NCBI GenBank assembly: GCA_015680685.1
Contig: MNCI01023729.1
Location: 3,517-26,728, forward strand
Direction of reading: 5' to 3'
From: Gnetum montanum
Lineage: Eukaryota; Streptophyta; Gnetopsida; Gnetales; Gnetaceae
Length of the DNA: 23,212 nt
The translations under genes were made by a program, and so were the position numbers. The notes under the pieces were generated by a model. The model saw nothing but the letters and a program-made list of their open reading frames with translations, made no database searches and was not told the DNA's origin. Positions 8,495-19,051 of this stretch are shown here, piece after piece (positions within the stretch are counted from its first letter, which is position 1; every line of letters starts with the position of its first letter).

Positions 8495-10384
8495 TACCCG
8501 CACAACTAAATGAAAACTCTTCCTCGAGTTCCTTACAAAATATTGGGAAGGTATGGGATTATTGACTAAATGAGGACTGACAGCAACAAGGAATAACATA
8601 CTCAAAGTTCCTAGTGAATGGATCAATAAACATATTACAACATTATTATTCATGCCCTTTGCGGTGAGCCCTATACATAGATGACATCCAGACCCTCCTC
8701 CAATAGCTTGAAGAGAAAGAGAAAGAGAAAAAAAATGAGGCACATTGCTGCCGATGTCGAAATGTACATTCCATTGTTCATCCATAGCCACATGACCAAA
8801 CTTTTTCCTTGTGTAAGTGCTTCCACTCGAATCCATCCTGAATGCTTCCTCCTATCCTAATCCATTGTTCGTGTAATCATCATCTGCACACACAATAGAT
8901 TAACGAATTAGCAAATATAGATAAGCCATAATGCAGTTGATACCTTGCCTTGATATAAGCACATTGGCTGGGTTGTGGGTATGGTAGATACTGGGTTATA
9001 GGTTTTTAATTGATAACTACCCAAGGTATAAAGGTGAGATAGGTAATTGAATGGAAAAACTTATGACAAGGCCCCCATGACTAAGAGCAAACCTCCAGTA
9101 GCAATAGGGTGGAAAAATGAAGGAACAATAAAGATGAGGGAAATAACAACAGTGAAGCTAATAAAATGGATGTCATGGATGGGGATGAAACAAGAAATGG
9201 TTGATTGCAAAAAATGTTTAAGGAAAATAACTTAACAATTGCACTAAAAAGGAATGTCAGTGGGTCCCCCCCAAAGTAGGTCCATGCCTTTTGTGCCTTG
9301 ATAGACTCGAAAACCAAAGAGTTCATAGGCTCTCGAAATGACATATGAAGAAAATGGTTAAGAACTTGCCTACAAGAGTTTACCGAAGACTAACAATGTG
9401 TCAACCAAGACATAGACTAATCATAAAATTGAAAATGAGGTGGAATATGGGAAGAAATATGGAAGGAGAGGAGGAAATGGAATGGAATCCTAAGAGCAAG
9501 GTTGTGTAAAGTTCCTTGTATATTATCTGGTTAAGGTGACTAAATAAAATTCGTCCCAAGTTCAAACTCACCAACCACATCTAGTGACCTCGCATCAATA
9601 CATTTGACCAACCCATCCTTGTGAAGCAACAAGAATGCATTCATCGAGTGACCACCATTCCAAGGAGAGAAATATAGGGAAGCAAGAAGCAAGAAAGGGC
9701 CTTAGAGGGAACCTTCAGGCATGGGTAACATGTCTTTCCTGTTCCATAACCAGTGTTTGCATCCCATGTTTTTTTATTATGTCTAAGAGTGTGCTTTGAA
9801 TTCCCACTAGTTTTTTTTTTTGTTTTGCATGAGAACCACACCATGCAATGACTTATTTAGATTCATTCAACTTATTGATAGTTGGTCAATAGTGGAATGG
9901 CAGAAGACTCATGAAAAGCATCAAAGTACCCAAGAGAATAGTTAGCACAAATGCATCGAATCCCCTTGAAGTCACATCCTTTTCAATCCATTTGAATATT
10001 TTCTTGGTTCGAAAATTACTAAGCCACCAATTCATTAATAAGTTTATTTAGAAAAATGGATAGTATAGTTCCAAAGCCAAAGGAGACCACAATATTGAAT
10101 GGATGAATGGAAGACGTGGACTCATTACCTATTTTATCAAAAGAACCATATCTTAGTATCAACATTGAAAATCAAAGGTAAAAACCAAACATTAACAATA
10201 AACATTATTATAGTCCAACCCACCATCATGAGCACTTATTATATAATTAATGAAAGTAAATCAAACAAAGAAATAGTAAGAATGTGAACGATGGTGTAAA
10301 ACAAAAATAAGTAAAATTGAAAAGATGTGTAAAACAAAAATGTGTAAAATAAAAATACAAAAAAGAGCTTAGGGCTTAGAGTGG
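8495..10384 (-). other. Non-coding 3' region between integrase and 3' LTR
   Basis: No protein is recognisable over 1.9 kb; an env-like gene, present in some Athila elements, cannot be confirmed. The last part (8495 to about 9040) is conserved in the plus-strand relative at 18432-18961. Shared blocks are ACCTTGGGTAGT, GCAAGGTATCAA, TGTGTGTG(C/T)AGATG, a pyrimidine tract (about 8712-8735), and AATAATCCCATAC next to CCCAATATTTTGTAAGGAA. The element ends with TGCGGGTA just before the LTR (GGGGGTA in the relative), which is probably the polypurine tract. A hydrophobic stretch at about 9090-9200 in a minus-strand frame is not conserved evidence of a gene. Confidence 0.6.
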
Positions 10385-11560
10385 TTAGCATTGGTGGCCA
10401 TCTCCCCCATGATTGAGTTGGAAGAAGGATATTTGAAATAAGGAGTAGGGTTGTCCACCAATAGAGGTAATATGGATATTGGTTGTTCTAGGGTCATGGA
10501 AAGCATTGGTTTGTTGGATGTTAACCAACAATTTCTTATCTAAGCTCTCAGGTTTGTAAATCATCATGGCTCCTAAAAGAAATGTTGCATGAATAATATA
10601 AGGTCCTTCCCACAATGTTTAAAATTTAGTACATTATGGCATGTGTGTGAGGTTCCAATAAAGAAACTTATCTCCTGGTTGGTACTTAACTTTTTTAATT
10701 TTTAGGTCATGATGCCATTTATTAAAAGCCTTGTGCAATTCATTAGATGACAATATGACTAATTGTTTCTCATCTAATAGGTTAAGGTTCATTAACCATT
10801 CTTTTTATGCTAGATTAAGGTCAAGGTTGAGGTCACATGCCATAGAGAGTGTACAGAGTTCAGCTTGAATAGGAAGCATTAGTAGTTTACCATACACTAA
10901 CTCATAGGGAGAGTAGCCTATAGGGGGTTTCCATGTGGAGCAGTATGCCCAAATAGCATCATTTAGTTTGGTGCTCCATTCTTGCCTATATTTTCTAATG
11001 GTTCTTGTCAATATTTTTGAAATCTCCCTATTGGTTACTTTGGCTTGACCATTCACTTGATGGTGGTATGGTGTAGTCAATTTGTGTTCAAATCCTAAGT
11101 GTTGCATCAACTTTCGAAAAGTTGCACCTGTAAAATGTGTACCATTATCCAAAATAGGTTCACAAGGCACACCAAACCTATTTACAATTTCTTGTTGAAC
11201 AAATTGTGCAACAGTAAATGATGTATAATCCATAATAGTGGCCACTTCTACCCATTTTGTGAAATAGTCAACAACAACAATAATGTAGGATTTTCCATTG
11301 GACATTGGTGTGATAGGCCCCATAAAATCAATTCCCCATATGTCGAAGGGTTCTAAAGGTTGAATCCATTATTGTGGACCCTCCATTCTAGTAGTCATTC
11401 CCCCATCATGTTGGCAGCGCTCACAAGATTAGATGAAGTGATGAGTGTCCTAGAACAATGTAGACCAATAATATCTTGCAAGCAAGATTTTAATGGTTAT
11501 TTGTCTCCCAGCATAATGACCCCCACAACGACCCTCATGAGCATCTTGGAGAACTCATAA
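10385..11560 (-). pseudogene. Integrase of the central gypsy element
   Basis: The zinc-binding region (about 11520-11390, ending SCERCQHDGGMTT) precedes the catalytic core. The acidic triad is visible: Asp in WGIDFMGP (codon 11327-11329), Asp in LDNGTHFTG (11147-11149) and Glu in NREISKIL (11024-11026). The core then runs through [20 protein letters not shown] and a C-terminal region with WEGPYII to a stop at 10385. In-frame stops occur at about 11368, at 10805 and near 10630. The integrase frame differs from the protease-RT frame, so at least one frameshift lies between 11560 and 12600. Family resemblance is to Athila integrases. It is inactive. Confidence 0.9.
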
Positions 11561-11779
11561 TTGATCTACATCGAGAACATACCATTGGACCAAGCCATTG
11601 AGACATACCTTATAAAGGTGTCCATTGATTTCCATGAAATATTTGGCTGAAATATTTGGCTCGGTGAAGAAACTACTTTTTTTTTAGCGTCTAACTCTTA
11701 TGGTTTTTGTTGTGTAAGGAGATAGGTAAGAATGCTACTATACCAATTTGTTTCCATGGTTAATTAATTATTTACTACA

Positions 11780-12420
11780 CCTACAAAGATGAATTTATCA
11801 GAAAAGTAATCAGAAAGTGGATATTCATCTTTTTTGTTGTCCCATCTTAATCAAGATAAATGATCAAGAACAATGTTCTAAGTGCCTTTATAATCTATCA
11901 TCGTAAGATCAAACTCTTGTAAGATTATGAGCCATCGTATGATGTGAGGGCTCACCATTGGTTTATTTTGTAGGAACTAAATTGCACTATGATCTGTATG
12001 TACAAATACCTTATAGCCCAATACATAGTGCCTAAACTTATCTAGTGCAAACACCACAATCATTAATTCCTTTTCAATTGTGGTGTAGTTGAGTTGCGCA
12101 CCATCAATACTCCTACTTGCACAATGGATGTAATAAGGAAATTTTTTGTCATCTAACTATGTAAGTATGGCTCCTAAAGCCTAGTTGGATGTGTCAGTCA
12201 TGATGTGGAATGGTCTGGACTAGTCAGGAGCTTGTAGAATAGGTGTTTCTACAAGCTTCTATTTTAAAGTTTGAAAAGATAACTCACATTCTCTAGTCCA
12301 TTTGAAAGGTACATCCTTTTCGTTAGTTCAACCAATGGTTTTGCAACCCTTGAAAAGTTCTCTATGAATATCCTATAATAGCCAGTGTGTCTAAGGAATG
12401 ATCAAATGTATTTTATAGTT
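11780..12420 (-). pseudogene. RNase H region of the central gypsy element
   Basis: Heavily broken. Downstream of RT, the minus strand gives HTGYYRIFIENFSRVAKPL (about 12410-12340), the usual start of the RT connection and RNase H of gypsy pol. RNase H follows, with pieces matching DDKKF, then a Tyr-rich HCAS region, and a YVLGYK..VHTDH-like stretch at about 12040-11980. Several stops and frame changes occur, and the frame moves between the RT frame and the integrase frame here. Confidence 0.72.
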
Positions 12421-12589
12421 TTAGGTTAGCACGTGATTCCTTGGATGACTTTGATCTTTTTAGGATCTACGTCTATACCTATTTGTGCAATCTTATGCCC
12501 TAATACTACACCTTCTTGGATCATTAAATGGATTTTTTGCTAGTTGAGCCTTAACTTGGTTTCAACACATCATTTTAGTACTTGCTCTA

Positions 12590-13316
12590 ATTAGTCCAAT
12601 GCTTGATCGAAGTTTTCTCTGTAGGTGGAGAAATCATCCATGAAGACTTCTACACCATTCCCTATTTGCTGCTAAAAGATACTTAGAACCAAACATTGAA
12701 ATGTTGTAGGGACATTGCACAAGCTAGATGGCATATGTTTGTATGAAAATGTTCCCCAAGGACTTGTGAACATGGTCTTGGCTTGGTCTTCTAGAGCTAT
12801 TTGGATTTGGTTGTATCCACTATACCCATCCAGAAAACTATAGTAGCGATACGTTGTAATGACGTCTAAGACCTGGTTGACGAATGGCAATGAAAAGTGG
12901 TCTTTGAATGTTTCCATGTTCAGTAGCCTAAAGTCTATACACACCCTCCATTTACCCCCCTTTTTGGGCACAATGACTAAGGGACTAATCCATTCACTAT
13001 CAAAAATGGGGTAGATGAACCTAGCTTTTAGAAGTTGTTCAATTTCTTTCTTAACCACTTACTTCAGCTTTGGGTTCAATCGCCTCTGTGGTTATTGTTG
13101 AGGCTTCATGGAAGGGTCAGTGTAAATCCTATGTTGGCATATCCTATGGTCTATTCTAGTTAATTTGGGATATGACCAAGTGAAGGCTTTCAACCATTTT
13201 CTCACCATTTTTAGTAGCCTCTCTTTTTGTTGAGCGAGCTTAGCATTAATAATTAGTAATTTTTCATTTTTGAGAAGTGTGTACTCCATACCGATGGGCA
13301 ATGGTTTTAACTCCAA
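12590..13316 (-). pseudogene. Reverse transcriptase of the central gypsy element
   Basis: Reverse transcriptase copies the element RNA into DNA. In one frame, the region reads from the protease-RT linker (13316-13092) through IEQLLKARFIYPIFDSEWIS (about 13050), PKKGGKWRVCIDFRLLN (about 12980), LDGYSGYNQI with the first catalytic Asp (12828-12830) and FTSPWGTFSYKHMP. It reaches the active site FMDDF at 12630-12644. Stops at 13092 and 12672 break it, but the catalytic residues remain. FMDDF with SxYR downstream and the GYSGYNQI block are typical of plant Athila/Tat-type gypsy RTs. Confidence 0.92.
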
Positions 13317-13601
13317 TGGCTCTTGCTTAAATTTTTAAGGGATTTCCAACTTCCCCCAATTGATATTTTTAATGTCAAAACTTGGAAGTTGGTGATGGAC
13401 TTGCTCTAATGTATCTATGCTATTGATGTAAGTGCAAGTCAAACCCTCAGTTGGTTCCATGCATATAGTTGAGTTGCTTTCTTGGTTAGTTGTCAGCCAT
13501 TGGGTGCCTTCCTATCTTATGGCTACCACATATCGGAACCTTTGTATGTTAGTTACTTGTGCACACTGGTTGCATACAGGTGATGTTACACGTTGTACGA
13601 A

Positions 13602-14189
13602 CTAGAACTTTTGCACACAACTACACCCTGAGTCACTATATGTGATGCATGGAACTTTCTTCTTCTCAATCTTTCCAAACATATTTTTCTTTGATATCTC
13701 TATGGAAAGATCATGTATTCCTAGGTATGCATCAATTGTGCTTAGCCATGCTCTTCCCATTATGATAGGGAAGTCCCCCTTATAGTTGTTGACTTGAATC
13801 ACTAGGAAGTTGGCTGGATATGACCATCCACAAACAATGGTAACAATGTCCTCCACTAGTATTAATGGGATAGTGATGGATTGGTCAGAAAGCTCTAAAT
13901 GAATGTTACTCTTTTTTAGTAGAGGTAGGTTCTAGGCTTTGTACATTTCTTGAGATATTAAGTTGACACTAGAACCTGAATCCAAAAGATCTTTGCACGG
14001 TTCATTCCCAATGATTTGTAAATATATAAGAGGACTCCCTGGATCGAAGAACTTCCTAGGAAAATGGCTAGCCTTAATCCAATCGGTAATAGCATGTGTT
14101 AACATGACCGTGTGTGTTGAATGTGGCCTTTGGTTTGAAGGGAGTTCCAAAGTCTCAAATGATGGTGAGGCATTTGGACAATTAGCCAC
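13602..14189 (-). pseudogene. Aspartic protease of the central gypsy element
   Basis: The retropepsin cleaves the gag-pol polyprotein. The active-site motif DSG occurs in CKDLLDSGSSVNLIS, with the Asp codon at 13980-13982. The flap and second half follow, ending IIMGRAWLSTIDAYLGI (about 13770-13715), the retropepsin GR-type C-terminal motif. One stop lies at 13932 between the halves. It is in the same frame as RT downstream. Upstream (14189-14660) the sequence is a low-complexity linker to gag, with shadow frames on both strands. Confidence 0.87.
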
Positions 14190-14659
14190 TTATGACTGTA
14201 AGGACTTGGTTGGACTATTGGCTCTAAAGAAAGGTCTCTTCTTTGTGCGATTGTCTAAACCAACAGTAGGATGTGAATTAATAGTCCTTATAGCATTATG
14301 TTGTTATGGCTAGGCAGGGAGCTCACCCTACATGGCTGGAGTAGGTGGTAATGGAGTTAAGGGTGGCAGAGATGTAGCCAAATGAGAAGGATAGTATGTT
14401 TGTGGAACATATACCTTAGGAGAAGGAGTTCTATACTCATGGGTTTCGTAGTGAGGTTGGGGAGCAATGTGATTAGGAGTATCATGTGGAGAGATTGGCT
14501 ACTACACGTAGTATCCATATGGATCAGATTGATGGTAAGGGTACTGTTGACATGGTGGTGGCATTCGCCATTATTGTGGAAGTTGCCATTATTGATACTA
14601 CTCATTTGGTTGTGGTGAAGTTCCACTTGGATAATACATCAATGGTTGGTGGAACTACC

Positions 14660-16635
14660 TTGGGTTACCTTAGGGATAAGATAACCTTCAGGGTGTTTAC
14701 CTTCTGTTTAATCATGGGTTGAGTGTATACACCCCAGACTCCAGCAGATGTAAGATTATAGGGTAACATCCCTTAGGATGGTCATATTAGCATATCTCAC
14801 ATCCATCATCATTGTATGTATTTGAATCCACAACCTCTTCAATGATGGAAACATTGCCCTTACCTTTGTTATGTGCATATTCAGATTCTCTCTTTTTTCT
14901 CTTTTCTCGATCACTATCTTCCTCTCTAGACTCCTCTACTATTTTAACAACTATTTAAAATCTATTATCTAGGTAGTCCCACATTTGGTCCACCTTTGTT
15001 GATACTTCCAATGCAAGTTTTTGAATGGCCAAGTTTTTCCTATTTACCATCTCTTTAAGTGGTGATTCTTCTTCATCCTCACAAAATCTAACTCCCTTCT
15101 TTCAAAGGGAAGGATCTCTGTTATATTCTTCTGCACTCTCTTTTCCTTAACTCACCTTCCTCCTTAGCAACTTGCTCCAAAAATATTTGTAATTGATAAG
15201 CCCTAAGCTCAAATAGCCTTCCTTGGGCATAAGTCCCAAGGGTTCTTCACGTTTCATGCCTAAGCCCATCTACAAGATGGCATAGTTGTTCCCTTTGCGA
15301 GTAACCAATGCCTAGGAAATGATGTAATAGTGCATAATATCGACCGATGGTAGCATCCAAGGGTTCATGTCCTCCTTGTTTCCATCCTTGGATTTTCTTT
15401 CGTAGGCTGGACACTCAGGAGTACATTTGATAATTATCATTAAACAGTTCTAACATGGTACTCCATCAGCGAATGGATTTTGATTCTAAGGACCGATACC
15501 AACTTTCTGCTTCCTTCATCAGTGTCCATGGAAATAACTTGAGTTTTTGCCATTCTTTTTCTATGTTTTACAAGGCACATGCATCATGAAATGCTTGCAA
15601 ATGATTTTGAGGATTAGCATTGTATCCCCCTTCAAATCATGAGATATTTTTCATGTCTAATCTTTTGGTCCTACTATCTTTTTGGTGCCTTGTTGGGATT
15701 CTAACAGCCTTAGTTATATCTAGCATACTTTGGGTAGTAAGTAGGGGTTCATCGTGATCATATTGTCTATGGTGTCTATGATGCCTATGTTGTTTCCTAC
15801 TCTCTCTTATTTCATGATCATTTTCTCTAAAATGCCCTGATCCCCTTTCTCGGTTGCTTTGTCTATCATTCCTGTTTTGCTTACCATTATCCTCAGGGTC
15901 TTTTTCCTTGCAACTACATCAATATCCTAAAGGAGAGGTTGAACGAGATGATGAAGGTGAAGAAGAAGGAGGATCATCACCATTATGGTGCCTACTTCCT
16001 TCTCTTTAGTGGTCATGGCCATGACTTTGGTTATGATTAGAATGTCCATCTTTGTCATGTGTTTGTGTTTCTTTTTTAAATCCTTTTTGTCCATTGGTAC
16101 CAAAATCCGAGTTCTAGATAGTTGAGCAAAGATTCTAATACACAACCCCTTAACCAAAGTCAACGGGAGGAACATCATTATGTGAGAGACCCCTTGAGGT
16201 AGGTTCACCACCCTCATTTTCACTCATGACATGCGAGACATTCTAAGACAACTTCACCTTCATGGATTCATAATGTCTCTATTGTTGTAGATCCCTTTGA
16301 CATTGTGCCTATGTGGGTCGATACTCTTTCGAGTTATGATCATGCACAACATACTCTACCTATAAGTGTTGCATACCAATTCATGTGAGAACATGAAGGA
16401 GCATGCTCAAGACTAAGCAATTAGAAGGTAACAATATGTTACATTCGAAATCATGCCAATGAAGTTGTTCATTCTGGTGAAGGATAAAGGTAAAGTTTGG
16501 TATATACTCATCATGATGAATGTATACCATGCAAAATTGTTGAGGGAGTGGCAGATTATCATGTGCACTATGCCTTCGATTATTCCCTGTATCAGACCTA
16601 GGTGGTGAAACACTCTCGTAAGAAGAAGGAGACAT
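14660..16635 (-). pseudogene. gag: gag of the central gypsy element
   Basis: Homologous over its length to the gag at 704-2650. It starts MSPSSYESVSPPRSDTG at 16635, then EYIPNFTFILHQNEQ (about 16510), a Ser/His/Arg-rich stretch (about 16020-15740), and the gag domain beginning FEGGYNANPQNHLQAFH (about 15640). A CCHC-like knuckle (CEIC, stop, YDHPKGC) lies at about 14801-14766 with spacing C-X2-C-X3-H-X3-C. Stops and frameshifts are frequent, so this copy is more decayed than the one on the left. The start is placed about 120 bases inside the primer site, as in the left copy. Confidence 0.87.
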
Positions 16636-16752
16636 AATTTTCTATTCAGTGTGCAATAGTTTTTGTTTTAATAATTGTAATATAACCAACCTAGGGTTCA
16701 TTCCAATGATGTGAAGATTTCCTAAGTTCTAGCTAGTGCATAATCAACAAAG

Positions 16753-16770
16753 TCCCCAACAATGATGGCA
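16753..16770 (-). other. Primer-binding site, decayed tRNA-Asp type
   Basis: The minus strand ends GTTGGGGA and matches about 12 of 18 bases of the tRNA-Asp primer site. Most mismatches are C-to-T or G-to-A. One base separates it from the 5' LTR, the same offset as in the left element. Confidence 0.72.
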
Positions 16771-17492
16771 ATGATGAGCAGAGAGGTATCCCTACACTCA
16801 ATCATACAAATATGAGCGTACATGCATGATTTGGTTGAATTCCAAGGACTAAGTAGTTATGCACCTTTATAGAACCTGGATGGGTTAGTCAATTGTTGGC
16901 TTCCCAAGCTTACTTGTATGGCATGATTGTATGGTTAAGTAAACTTGAGGTATATGATTTTTATATATTTTTTATGTTTTATGTCTTGGTGCTACAAAGG
17001 GAGTAAACTAATTAACTAATTGAATTTACTAATCTACTATGCTCTAACTAGTCCTAACACTAGCATTCATTCCCACTTGCCATCCACATCCTGAACTAGT
17101 GCAACACTACTAGGATTACCAAATGCTAATCATTACTAGGTTACCAAGTGTTCCACGCATGCTCGAAGTGGTCGTACTAAGTGTGCTTACTTGGGGGAGT
17201 TAACAAGGAGAGAGAGAGAACATTAATTTACTAAGGAAAGCATTAAATAACTATAAATAACATTAAATAAGTAATTCTAAATACTGCAAGGTTTATCACA
17301 AAGTTCATCTTTATTTTCAACCACAAGGTGTGCTTAGGTGCACAATGCTCGAATAAATATCCATTCTCTTTATGACTCCCACTGCAAGCACTCAGAAATG
17401 ATTCTAACTCTAAGAAGGAAAAAAGGTAGGAGTTCAGGTAAGGGACTAAGACTAATAAACTAACTATTACCAAACCAAGTGCACCCACCTCT

Positions 17493-17500
17493 TATTTATA
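17493..17500 (-). promoter_or_regulatory. TATA box of 5' LTR
   Basis: TATAAATA on the minus strand followed by AAGAGG, 97 bp from the LTR's 5' end and 19 bp from the nearest palindrome unit (17519). Confidence 0.8.
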
Positions 17501-17518
17501 GCCAATAAGATAGGCCCC

Positions 17519-17597
17519 AATATCGGATGTCCAATATTGCTTGGAAGGCTCCGATATCACATACCCGATATCGTAGATGTGATATCATGGCTCATCA
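17519..17597. repeat. GATATC palindrome array, five units, 5' LTR
   Basis: Units begin at 17519 (AATATC), 17533 (AATATT), 17553, 17567 and 17581 (GATATC), with steps of 14, 20, 14 and 14 bp. The partner 3' LTR has an additional 14-bp unit. Confidence 0.88.
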
Positions 17598-17602
17598 AAG
17601 AT
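17598..17602. repeat. Target-site duplication AAGAT, right
   Basis: AAGAT directly follows the LTR terminus CTCATCA ending at 17597 and matches 7645-7649, fixing the element's outer borders. Confidence 0.92.
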
Positions 17603-18070
17603 AGAGAGTTGTGGATTTATACCAAAATTTTTATCAAAGTAAGAAAATGGTAGAACTTGTAGAATATTTTCATCTCATCTCTTGTTATTAATTTTACATC
17701 AAGAATCTTTACCATCAACTATAACCTTCTTGTCGATACTAGTTTTAATCTTTAAGTTAATAGTATTCCTCTTATATAAGGAAAAATTTATGTTATAAAA
17801 TATTTCTCTAAGTTACTTAATACTTTCTCTAGTACTAGTAAAAATATACATAGGAGCTTTTGTCTTCTCTAGATTCTTTATTGTCATTTGATCATTCTTA
17901 TCATTGTTATTAACTTAATTTTTCATATCTTTAACGTCATATTAATTTTTTTATCTTTAAATTCAACACATTTTTTCATTTCTTCATAATATTTTTGCTT
18001 GAGTAGAAAAGGATAAATATTAAATAAATATCCTTCATGGTGTGAAAAGTTATAAGAATTAAGAAGATTA
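17603..18070. other. Unassigned A+T-rich sequence right of the insertion
   Basis: Before the gypsy insertion this was joined to 7649, so its left edge may be the rest of the copia LTR or its flank. The minus strand has coding-like pieces such as TIKNLEKTKAPMYIFTSTRE (about 17890-17830) and TSIDKKVIVDGKDS (about 17740-17700), broken by stops. I do not recognise the family. Confidence 0.3.
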
Positions 18071-18074
18071 TAAT

Positions 18075-18356
18075 ATGTTATCATTATCATCCTAGCCTTA
18101 TCCTAACAAACTGGATTTGGCTATAGGAGTTCTTTTCTGCTATTCACCTCTATAAAAAGCTAGATCCTTATTTATTTTTATATTTTTCAAATAATATTTG
18201 ATATTTTTTCATGGCTTCTTTGATCTTCCTTTCAATGAATTTCTTGGAACAATAATGTAGCAACCTTTATTTATAGACTTATTGTTTGATCATTTTTACA
18301 CATGTCCAAACCATCTGAGCCACCATTATTTTAGCTTATCTAAAATAAAATCCAAT
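18075..18356 (-). pseudogene. LINE (non-LTR retrotransposon) 3'-terminal coding fragment
   Basis: The minus strand carries the tail that follows the reverse transcriptase in plant LINEs. LRWFGHV lies at about 18322-18300, SLKGRSKKP at about 18240-18210 (usual form KGRGRPKKTW), DLAFYRGE at about 18160-18140 (usual form DRAEWR), then a run ending in a GATGATAATGAT-type 3' end. Stops interrupt it. Only the last 90 or so codons remain, as expected of a 5'-truncated LINE insertion. Confidence 0.72.
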
Positions 18357-18431
18357 TTAAATATTTATCTAATGTATGCATTATGAATTTATCTCTTCAA
18401 GTAACATTTAACATCCTTCAAAGTATTCACA

Positions 18432-18961
18432 TTTCTGCCATACTACCTTGGGTAGTCACCAGTGTCATATCTTCAGAATCTGTATTAGCCATATCACAAC
18501 TCAACTAATGGACCACACACTAAAGCAAGGTATCAATTTCATTGTGATTTATTTATCCTTGCTAATATGAGACTGTGTTGTGTGTGTAGATGGAAATCAT
18601 ACAACAATGGACTGGAGCTAGAGGAAATACTTAGGATGGACTGGTGCTGGAATAGTCATGCAAGGAACAAGATTGATGGTGCGGTTATGGATGGACAACA
18701 GAAGGCACAATTTTGGCATCAGCAGCAACACATCTTCTTATTTTCTCTCTCTTCTCTCTCAGCTTCCAAATAAGGTTGGATGTCAAATGTGTATAGTGTT
18801 CACTCTTGTGGTCACGAACACTAATATTGCCATGTATTGTAATGATGATCCATTCACGTGTCACCCCATTCATCATTAGTGTCATTCAAGTCAATAATCC
18901 CATACTTTCCCAATATTTTGTAAGGAACTCAAGGATGATTTTTCATTCAATCATGGGGGTA
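18432..18961 (+). mobile_element. 3' internal end of a third gypsy family member
   Basis: Homologous, in opposite orientation, to the central element's 3' region (8495 to about 9040). Shared blocks are ACCTTGGGTAGT, AAGCAAGGTATCAA, TGTGTGTGTAGATGG, a pyrimidine tract (about 18733-18760), and CAATAATCCCATAC followed by CCCAATATTTTGTAAGGAA. It ends in ATGGGGGTA, a short polypurine tract, just before the LTR at 18962. Everything upstream of about 18432 (gag and pol) is missing. Open frames here are not conserved as proteins between the two copies. Confidence 0.85.
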
Positions 18962-18972
18962 TGATGAGCCGT

Positions 18973-19025
18973 GATTTCGTGTACATGATATCGCATCTAC
19001 GATATCGCATCTACCCCGTGATATC
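18973..19025. repeat. GATATC palindrome array, plus-strand LTR
   Basis: Units begin at 18973 (GATTTC, one change), 18987, 19001 and 19020 (GATATC), with steps of 14, 14 and 19 bp. The unit expected nearest the TATA box is not recognisable. Confidence 0.83.
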
Positions 19026-19043
19026 GTGGCCTACCTCAATTTC

Positions 19044-19051
19044 TATAAATA
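19044..19051 (+). promoter_or_regulatory. TATA box of the plus-strand LTR
   Basis: TATAAATA followed by AGAGG, 82 bp from the LTR start and 24 bp from the last GATATC unit. As part of a 3' LTR it could drive transcription into 19759 and beyond if ever active. Confidence 0.75.

Larger units (their letters stand above)
7650..17597 (-). mobile_element. Complete Athila-like Ty3/gypsy retrotransposon
   Basis: This 9948-bp element has both LTRs (826 and 845 bp), a tRNA-Asp-type primer site, gag, protease, RT, RNase H, integrase and a weak polypurine end. It is flanked by a perfect 5-bp duplication AAGAT (7645-7649 and 17598-17602). Order, primer site, FMDDF active site and integrase sequence ([20 protein letters not shown]) place it with plant non-chromovirus gypsy elements, closest to Athila. 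The LTRs differ at roughly one base in eight by eye, and every domain has stops, so it is old and inactive. No env-like protein is recognisable between integrase and the 3' LTR. Confidence 0.93.
16772..17597 (-). repeat. 5' LTR of the central gypsy element
   Basis: An 826-bp LTR with termini TGATGAG and CTCATCA, colinear with 7650-8494. The two differ at roughly one base in eight by eye, mostly transitions, so the insertion is old. It contains the TATA box and a five-unit GATATC-type array. It lacks the 105-bp tandem segment of LTR A. Confidence 0.94.

Noticed and set aside
13963-14313. Plus-strand frame of 116 codons
   Set aside because: Antisense to the protease active-site region of the central element; no family resemblance.
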